Source: a virus. Taken from it: a DNA stretch of 64,000 bases. The translations under genes and the position numbers were made by a program. The stretch lies in the IMG/VR virus record IMGVR_UViG_3300035689_000007, positions 1 to 64,000 of that record; one strand, written 5' to 3'. The notes under the pieces are model-generated. The model was not told the origin of the DNA, did no database searches, and saw only the letters and a program-made list of their open reading frames with translations. Shown here piece after piece: positions 56,101 to 62,100 of the stretch (position 1 is its first letter; each line of letters begins with the position of its first letter).

Positions 56101-56126
56101 CTCGACGATCCATCACAAAGAAACAT
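44136..56126 (-). CDS. Giant tail protein with LamG-like and FG-GAP-like repeats (3996 aa)
   Basis: This is one uninterrupted 12-kb frame with AAGGA 6 bp before the ATG. A concanavalin/LamG-like domain lies near residues 925-1045 (VNGYLNFGNVPTSSGFAVFL, then SIALTYNDN). FG-GAP-like blades with the F/L-G-x-S/D/A-V-x-I pattern and following 'V-x-I-G-x-P' occur near 1770, 2190, 2330, 3530, 3660 and 3770, consistent with beta-propeller repeats. Between ~2440 and 3460 are two or more Rossmann-like segments. No signal peptide or transmembrane segment was seen. A side-fibre, adhesin or tail-sheathing role is plausible. It follows the tape measure gene directly, with its ribosome binding site overlapping that gene's stop. 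Confidence 0.8.
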   Translation of the reverse strand: MFLCDGSSRLKIKIAPDAKVKAFLKKTVQPFVRSRGTGNLSKLNVSVIYSGFKRGSGTNSTPTFGSLFANTVSNFPSFAPKIIKVSGNIKVLSSELLIRRSPTNLPAQLININSPSIISGGWDAIPSSVYDPLDSNNSVLVISRGPQCIWNLKLSRLSTRFELKASLNRPINNFRTRISGSGIVKSKYFEKLHGHFNKINQFDNFTPTQKLFPIQDITVEHNNIFLVNEKIKPVNLFESINEGVCLGNITKDSRVGNIISDDDSTYITPSSIYTKGTFKYKCFVNTPEITPLESFFFFRAAAPTFNYETDQPTLYDITNIKFEDPSGNLIVKYKDFQVRGEANFEDKDQFNYITYVSEPEINYATLNTWKLKYPILGEPSGYTLSFDITGNCFYQPFTEEFAKGFAFEANLNDKFVNTSENDYLAVDGAPLSAQSQDYHIRPTNAIRISAIEIANLGRAEGILRDSELPFFLGVQSTGTWIERVIYPTKVLLNTFDNNIYPTGLNNVWETSPDLDNLTYNNTVNDDKHQLELIDRLTNLYVDGNIVSHTAPSGKLQLLYEHQRPFSVKLPRGGDFSFGNTYTNPFKKADIELVYGDDSFFIIEDISLEIVAKKAIGTNDFPIDVVGYSDDKVLFITSDVGGFLQNSITGSGTIPTTSGFGPVYDLGISSESLSDKRSYFSKNIVPNDSGDHYLITQSPLVNSTSFTKYTVPLKIYKDKVELGMSKDYSMSSYFESLYIDIYPIPSGASIASANLIVKYKPGGALPLSTAGFLSREIARRQNRLYPSSRKSVDAPYNILNSPLSLIENIPHAYSTSETTLKTNYARRWRGCSGNVFGGPFDPVPFDFAFSNPQLDQPFTIGYYDFNNTHNNYVLSSLEDAPSTVSGLFTANLSSSLVRNLGLRFNNESLFPTAIRDYTSLDWADNSHELYGKILDSFDSAVRISGVNGYLNFGNVPTSSGFAVFLRFSPDYNMSGVDYNLWNSGVLFSKWDEAEELEYALGYKDGYLSAYAKDSNGNLIELQDSISYENYQYPLSIALTYNDNQSRKLRLFTNSEIAAIASGTNILCDESNEFVLSSGNSDLLFGYSSGSGIGINAFISEIGISTHNDTGGGNLVYNANPDSSKQQDNIELFFNTHLAHFCNVNDSHINDRNKLWQFIDEKTEDWKLGAFKYCSFGVAYDIMKFRNGKDYLYHNFYNDGKTYQDRTNLTLPNSIHLSGISYHSQVENDMLRFSLSGNEDRLYSLPPRLVKNLPRSYIVAEDSLIVNSVVQHECDSTINWPNGKTGAKLIVSLYTPSKESVLFPTKNFGLISRSTHYLNPKDCWNKIESKFKLGDLKDNESEPWAFFDKTITYKEFEENYFVKDINQMFVQYDVIYPSGTYNKSQIKLHSVDIELNGINQSDEINNNLPIYESGKAYQEAPLPLYEVGYVSAFNNQINIYTSGVTYIEQSGIMSLISSGVFNSNVSMPLYTIQVGNASTSNSNFGSLFGNNNPLGMSLFVEGGYDNEEDSIICYVNGLIENTISNSLNLFSYDDVNQPAVDQLNFMLLAGFPLSAFDISTEESIGLYVLGPNRTWEPTSANIALYINSRPKEENINSQFPLYLYHVKPISKRDNELESFKWDGTNFGKEISLLDNQFASVPAIDEIRGVQTICYGNCDTISTIKCQEDQLITHDTLWYDPECVNGGVVRPITVYTNPDVGAFGTNIPYSGHFYGIRKFSNLIPQAPYTITITGKTGTDKILQVPREMTEWEYGTNEDVAYSGIQLTPSVNSSGNKFGKSVTVLDDRVMIGCPYENIFDETNYEINNAGKIYVYRKNPEPSGYDWSNQLDKSNFVLEQEIVLPTGWRRDYFYKRNISFRDRYGNLLPYTGIGTNWIVGQEGRQLGYSLDSARRNNTDILIAGGPGAEWSRTFAPIQTTPVTIGLFVFNNELVSDPDNANWRQILDQLSDRDLVYRYFCDPSVKFDIKVILCEPMLGSNIGIGETSKDFLEPKPPFVSKYLTHRHFSYNVNTPEYQEREDVILQELKDIFHEVFPLTSSAIHSGIPPLLGIYIDDSRSLGSKSLGYNIPFRKGALDKFIDYYKDYSKNNGLVDFDGDPAEGFVNVTVDVDENWIAQSINCLLDLTDIETLQENNVQKLIANNLGSFNENAGEFNYPPPSGGSVYIFERENNGQFKVVQEIKSPVSYTNDTSDRFGHDVAISDDGKVIAIGSPYSPHSVQVFEYNENFNNQLLNSLYFITSFLQPRYYEEINNATFGESYDLYSEYLEKLPITESIANLNLETYNKFSEGLRFAYFKFLENLQIKRYNLIYEMGVPIGFDAWSDLWANYIPTPRLGYSVDINSDGSLIAIGSPTDSLGERDYTQTWFRYDIKSGQETAFGGEPWQWQNYTNAGAIRLLESRNYYPHNKKVVEYYKFGNLHELLSPPQDSGLFSFTMNNLYNSMGYTFSRTSFAEGLKIPEDAGLAFIITPAINAASDEIIDNIRDWLSLGDRHLVLVGNDPKWEANGAYFNSNNIINYILEELDVNMRIYAARNQYEALMQNTNTFYNVQNSFVPAKSTPAIAYPVPLRGSGVGDIRLYDTNISDLYICDKPPSGSSDPFSFDFERKRTYRELHDKCEMPIVHEGDLRSKYIDQCEIMTPRGPAWISYERNFGFQYGTHNIVDWGCEGEERGKNPNFNTKSEPVPILSAYEAIPKTIIVPGSAPTEELRSKLVGYDSSTSVRTTFGNAVYSGVAFIWSNDDSNYTELNYNINNTVSNSLFFDPSEYNGNDAVLQARSTISNQSATKLINIKPNVCMIASEQYSTTSKIVLIAATMYESRNILLSSAGDRNINLYFNLLATDADGNAKVAQVGGFTNRTSYTDGYNKSDIQAQLTNVGIDMGDLNVLTQDLYDISKGYTAAWIANTDNMPSSEDIQNIKRFLDMGNKTLIITYGQEPSLGDEISNNTTYTYNLDSSSMTSTISAYNVRSANVAKYICEQLGLSMSPLFLEGKNKYADRSDIRTDNIGQLTSSLSIAANTYLYDGLDENSSFASSNSYVGYGDGAVTVPYSDRPPYPVPNGFTHEFVPINNRNAINLAFFDAPVTDTEQFSIGVPKFNTGITKVSFTVPEKLEEHDDYNLFKLRFNILKESSLEISPINLVVGNCLASEFVNTSVLNQPIGPVGRNILLVDTDENNNVKQTYVSAGYTKELYDSLDLYVQIPSGQETLDMYFTHSASYPLQQNPKQLRTVRLLSVSGVRIPSNTIISTARWPIYETEVVTIPGTPDTSYTQLFNREISTDSSKYCISNNRICSNDPPEGYGTPGVDIADGPVVMAQTVYHQGGYFNGYNKSRITVISDPSLIQGRTILSEGGNTINPNLAWFLASLYPNTNFNTTRSGRQYETAFKIISPERSSPSRLVNAYPENSGLNYRFGQFTSNSLPATKYSDLEGKIEIAGKKPPQPTDPMLPLFNSDIGHFRIELSPPPPYTEEEKAALRQAWYIDNFNIVEQHYGSTSKIQDTYNGTLYRDAGIYSRIPPILRAIGKDHLDLDVFYSGYPGDLFGYSVKIHKDKVYVGAPFSPYNTEEITPWSTIIASGMQHGKEVGFNGGAGAVYLIEKVGNVGSGLGSVNLSKQKTTGIPWTVTRKFRPEEISVGFSGLTTSNSSTVIGNNNYSNDKLKNLAFVSDMFGYDIALNGDILAISAPCHRFENYSEDTPAPFIRKEFNEQFDIQQRIIHDLAIPSEREQYGASGTVVFNHGAVFTYENKINNWGSKTQEWTPIHKLVAQGPYARIQNSGENTFFGNAIAIDRARRVDGDYILAVGAMNHPFSTSGNVFDNIGSTYAFDGMLRSLRPAFSHPDTFIAGRVYGEYQKPSDYTTFTFKNDNNFDQKVLFNGIVLSNINGEIFIEASGQDKVPRGYVVHRPYIEHIRGSFLHGTPVYEDINLFVDGAPPFVSGSLSLVNYGPESNNVYNMMDLYTFNLLQSSGNMPLIASGLASPSGVMELYSSGIAKTDTILQLRTRGSL

Positions 56127-56135
56127 ATTTATTCC

Positions 56136-59100
56136 TTATCGACCAACTGTTGATGAAGACTTGCTTAAAGTACCACCTTGTCCAACTTTATATTTACTGA
56201 TTTCTTTAGTTACAGCCTCAATGATTTGATTATTAGCATAATCTTTGATTGCCTTAAATATTCCACCATCCATTAGGTTGACAGTAACAGTAACAGGCGC
56301 TAATGTAATATTTAAACCTAATGAACTTAATCTATCTATATTAGCTTGAAATGCACCCAAAAACGTTGTCAAAGATTGAGAAAAATTGCTTAATGCGGCT
56401 AAATCTATTGGTGGTTGTGCGTTACCATTTGCGGGCGTAGTATTAGTCGCTATAGTAGATAATACACTTTGTAGACCACCAATAGCACTAATAATACCAT
56501 CTGAATTAAATGTTGGCATCATTTGTTGTGGACTAGCTCCAGAACTACTAGTATTTTGTGGTACTTGTGGAACATTGGTTACTGGTGGCGCAGGAGTTGT
56601 AGCGACGTTTGCTGGTGGAGTAGTACCAGTTTGAGATGGTGGAGTATAATTAGTATTTGCAGCTAATCTTGCTTGGAGCGCTGGGCTTCCAGAAACATTT
56701 GCAAGCAGAGCAGAAAATGGAGAACTTGGTGCAGGTTTAGACGCTTGTGCTTCTGGTTGAGCTTGAGCTTTTGGTTCTGGTGGTGGTGCAGCAGGCTGAT
56801 CGGCTTTTGGCGCTTCAGCACCTTCTGCGGCTTTACCAGCCTCGCCAGTTCTTTCTTTAACGTTTTGTACGGCTGCTTCCATTTGTTTCTTTGCTGCTTC
56901 TTCCAAAGCCCTAGCAGCATCTAATTGTAGCTTTGCTGCTAATTCTTGATTTTGTGCTGCTGGAACTAATTGTGCTGCTAAACCTCTAGCCTCTTCTTGA
57001 ATTGCTTTTTCTTCAGCGGTTGTTCCTGCGGCAACTTCTGCCATACCCTTGAGATCACCAGACATTCCAGTATTAGCCAAACCTGCTGCATAAGCGTTTT
57101 CTGTAACCTGATCTATATTTTGACCAAACACTTCTCTTACGCCAGCTTCTTTTTGTGCTTGTAATTGTTTTGTAGCCTCTCCAAAAGCTGTAAAACCAAA
57201 TTGACTAGTTAATCTTGGATCGCCAACCGCCGCTGCTGCGGCTGCTCCAGCGCCAGCTTGTTTGTTTAAAAACTCTTCTATATTTCCACTAAGTAAAGAA
57301 TCGATAGCATCTTTTTCAGCTTTGTTTTTAGCCTTAACAAGTTTTAGTTCTTGACGTTTAACATCAATTAATGCTCTAATGGTTTCTTGTTCTTTAGCTG
57401 CGAGGTCTGCTAGTCTTTGTTCTTGAGCTTCAAATTCTGGATTAATTTGTTGTTGAGCGCCCCTGTCGCCACTTGCTGCCGACTTTCTAACAGCACCAAG
57501 TTCTTCCATTTTTGCTCTAGTTTCTGCACTTCTTTGAGCAAATTCAGCAGCACTGCCTGTCTGTAGACCACTAACACCAGCTTGTGCTGAATCAAGATTT
57601 GCTTTATCTAATATTGCTTGTTTTTGCATTTCTGGAGTGACTGCCGCCCCTCCAAATTCTTCCATAATTTTAGCAGCTTCCATCTGAACATCAATAGTTT
57701 TCTTTTGAGCTTCAATGTATTTATTTTCAAGATCTATTCTTTGTTTTTGTATTTTGAATAATTGTTCTTCAGATTCTTTAACCTTTTGTAAGGCTGGAAG
57801 AACTTGAGATAATGTCTGTTCTCCAAGTTCTCCAAGAGCGTTCTGTAATGGAGCAAAGTTACCATCAACAATTTGTTGCATATCGTCTTCACTGAGTTTT
57901 CCACCCTCGATAGCTTTTTTAATTCTCTCTTTAACTTCTGGCGCAAAATCTTTTAGTTGATTAACAACTGCCTCTCCTAAAGCTTCACGTTTTTCATCTG
58001 CCGTGCCAGTACCACGGGCAACACCTCTCTCAAAATCTGCTTTTAATTTTGCTTTTGCTTCTTCACTCGCTTGAGCGAAGAATTTTTGAGCTTGATTAAC
58101 TGCGCCTAGATTTTCTTCAAATTTCTTTATTTGTGCTGGATCGCCACCAAGTTTACTTAGTTGTCCAGAAGCTTCTTGAACAGCGCTGTTCCAATCAGTA
58201 TCAGAAATACCTTGGGCAGCATTTGTAATACCAGCTTCTAGTGTAGATATTGTTTGTCCAAGTCTTGATGTGCTACCATCTTGTGCTTCAATAAGATTAT
58301 TAATTCCAACAGAGGCGGCGGAAGCTGCGGCATTTACATTATTAAATCCTAAGTTCATAGCATTAAAAGCTTCTCTTGTTCTTTGAGCTTCTTTAGCTAA
58401 ATTATTAAATTCCTTCTCCATTCTTTGTAATTCGCTGTCTCTACCTTTCGCCTTGGCTTCATCTTGTTCTCTTTCTAATGTTGCAACGACATTAGTTCCT
58501 TGTTCTGCGTCTCTTTGCTTTAAGAGATTAAGGACATCTTGAAAAGATCCGCCGGAATTAGCTGTTTGTCTTTGGATTAAACCTATTCCGGGTTTTGCGC
58601 TAGCAAGAACAGTTTTATCTAATTCTTTATTTGCTTTTTGTAATTCTTCTTGTTTTTGTACTTTTTGTTGTTTAACTTCTGCATTAGAATCGACAAATCC
58701 AAAACTTAGCCAAGCTAATGCTTCCCTCATATAACTAAATGTATCTTCTGCTAATTCTTTTTGTAGTGCGCTTAAAGCTTCTTCATTTGCCATTCTTGCT
58801 TCAACAGCCGCTAATTGTGCAGAAGAAGCAGCATTCAAAACATCAATAGCAGAAGCGGTGCCATTTCTAAATTCTTCCATTTTTTGTGAAGTAGCATCCT
58901 GTGCATCTTGGAATTTTTCAGTTGCTTTATTTGTTAAAGCCATAGCCTTGGCGTGTTTAATTATTATGTCGCCATCTACTTCTAAGCTAGCCGTCATTGC
59001 GCCAACACCAGCACCAATGATTGCTCCTGCCGCAGCACCAATAGTAGTTCCAATGACAGGAACAATAGACCCAACAGCAAGACCAATAGCAGCACCAGAA

Positions 59101-62100
59101 GCAGCACCAAGACCAACATTACCTAGTTCATCTCCAGTTGGTCTAACCATTCTTTCTTTGGCACCAACCTCTTCTTCGGCTTTTAACACAGCCGTATTAA
59201 CATCTCCCTCTTTTATAGCTTTTTCTTTTTGCGCTTTAGCAGCTTCAGCAATAGAAGATTGCCATAATGCAAATGCTCCTATAGCGCCAAGAACTGCGGC
59301 AGCTAATAATACAAAAGGATTAGCCAATACTGCTGCTAAATTAGCAGATGTTTCAGCCACTTCTGAAGCAGTATTTGCTGTATTAGCTCCAGTTTCTGCG
59401 CCCTCTGTTATAGTATTTGCGGTATTGGCTGCTGCATTAACTTTAGCAGCAGAACTCATTAATCCTACATTAACTAGCAATCCTTTAAAACCATCAACAA
59501 TGCCTCCAAGAGGTATTTGTTGTAATAAAAAGGCAACAGTAGAAAATTGTAAACCTAATTCTGAAATATTTTTCTTAAAATAATCCATTGATGTAGAATT
59601 TTCATCAATTGTTGGAGCAAGCATTGCTAATGCAGAAGTGACTGCACTAAATGCGGCAAAAGCGGCCATGCCATCTCCACCGCCTCTTCTTGGAGTTCCA
59701 CCACCACCACCACCACCACCACCGCCAGCGCCGCCCCTATTTCCAGCATCAGATGCTCTATTAGATGGAAGTGGAGAACTTGCCCCTTGAACAGTATTGC
59801 GTAAATCTGATCTGGCTGAACGCTCTGCCCTTGTTATCGTGGCTCTACGTTCTAATATTTCTTGCCTAGATCTTTCTTCTCTAAAACCGCCGCCACCAAC
59901 GTCTCTTGATTCAACTCTAGCTCTGTATTCTGGATCTGTAGCTAATCTTCTACCTCGTAAAATTGCTTCTGTTTTTTCGCCACCCTTAGTAAATCCAGCT
60001 TCTTGTAATTGTTGTTTTTTAGCTTTAGCTGCGGCAGTCTTATCAGACATTTCTTTGCCGGTGCGAACATCAATGCGAGACGCAGATGCTCCACTTCTAA
60101 TAGTTTTTCGAGCTTGATCAAAAGCTGCTTGAGCTTGAGCTTTAATTGCTTCTTTTAATCTTTCTCTTTCTTTTTGAATAGCGTCTGTAGCAGTAATACC
60201 TCTTCTAGCTAATTGTTCTGTACTAGTATTATAAGCTAATTCTTTATTTGTAGCAGATAAAATTCTCTGTTTTACATTAGCAATTTCTTGATCGATGTTT
60301 CTATCAACTTCACCACTAGATGAAACTGGAGATTTTGTAACATCTTTACTAGTTTTTGCGGATTCTTGTTTTACTTTAGTATCTTCTAACAAAGCTCTTC
60401 CATAAGCTTCTAATCTTTCTTGAACAATTACATGTTGTGCAGTATTACCATCTAAAGATGAAATATATTGACTAATTTCATCAATAATACCAAATTGAGT
60501 TAATGATCCAAGTTTATTAGCAGCGGCGTTGTCTTTAAGAGCCGTAATAAGTGGACCTCCACTAAAACCTATAACACCTTTAATTTGTTGACTTAAAGAA
60601 GCGTAGCCAGAACTTAATTCTTGATTAAATCCAGCAAAATTAGCTATACGTGAAGATAAATTTTTGGTAACTTTATCAAGAACTTTGAAAGTTGTGGATA
60701 CACCAGTGAATATACTGGGATCAAAATCCACAAACCCCTCACTACCAGATCCTAAAAATTGTGGCGGTTTACTTTTACCACCATTGGCAAATCTTTGAAC
60801 ACCAACTATGCCACCCTTTGCATATTTACCAACTTTATTCATACGGTTAAGAGAACCATAACCAATATTTTGAGCAGATTGTTTATTAATTACGAACTCA
60901 CCGGGAGTCAACAATGCCGGAACAGTATCTGTGCCGACATTTCCACCAGTAGCAAATCGTTTTACTGATCGATCAGCCCTTGGACCCTTTGATCTCATTG
61001 AATCAAGTGCTGGTTGTTTGCTTGCGCCCTGAGTAAATATCATGTTTGCGGTGGGTATACCAAACAATCCACCAAGGTATTCAGCAGCGCCCTTAACTCT
61101 TTTAGATTTGCTGATAATACTAATTTTGCGAGGATCTATTTGACCTGACTTAATTATAGCTTGTAGTTCTTTACCAAATTGAGTTAATGGAGAAGATTTC
61201 AAATCTTGTAATCTTTTTGCTTCATCTCTAAAATATGTTTGTAGAACAGATTGTTTTGCTTCTGGAGTTTTTGCTTTGGCGTATGCTAAATCACCAACTG
61301 TTCGTTTTAGAGTACGATCAATATCTACAGCGCCGCCGCCAGACTTTATTAACGCTTGAATAGCAGAACTTGGGTTTGGCAATATAGAACCAGATGCTTG
61401 TAATATATCATCAACCATTGGGGCTGTTGCCAAACCACCGGCAGCAAATTTTCGAATTATTCCTCCTAAGAATTTTTTTTGTTTTCTAGCAGATACTCTT
61501 TGTTCAGCGGTTGATGCCTTTTTTCTATTTTCTATATCTGAAGTAAATCCACCAACATTTTGTGATATTAGTTCATTGGCTAGTGTAGATCTAAATCCTT
61601 CTACAAGTTTATTTGTACCTTTTTTTGCTAAACTTCCAAGAGAATCTTCAGAAAAAGTTCTTTTGGCGTCTGATATTAAAGATGAATCTAAATTAAATAT
61701 TTGACCAGCAGACCCAAGACCAGAAGGAAAATCGAAAGTGTCATTTGGATTAATTTTATTTTCAGTAAATGGAGAATTAGACAAACCATTAACAAAAGCT
61801 TCAAAAATTCCACCTTCTATTTGTTCAATATTAGCTCTATTTAAAGCAGCACTAAACTTACCAGAATCAAATGGTGGATTATTTTTAAATGTCTGAGAAG
61901 CAAAAGTATTTGAAAAATTTGCTAACGATGTATTGATACCATTTTTATATTGTTCAGAAACTGTTTTAGATAATGAGCCAGATGTTATACCTATGGACAC
62001 ACTGTTAAATTTTCCAATTAATTCTTGAGTTAAAGTTTTAGTGGCAGATTTTCCAAGACCAGAAGTAACGGAGTTTAGCATAGAATTAATGCCAGATTTA

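Noticed and set aside
55819-56229. 136-codon plus-strand open frame crossing the giant-gene start
   Set aside because: It runs antisense across two well-supported genes and their ribosome binding site; no family features.
58858-59583. 241-codon plus-strand open frame opposite the tape measure gene
   Set aside because: It is Ala/Pro/Ser-rich low-complexity, the mirror of Ala/Gly-rich tape measure codons, with no ribosome site or recognisable domain.
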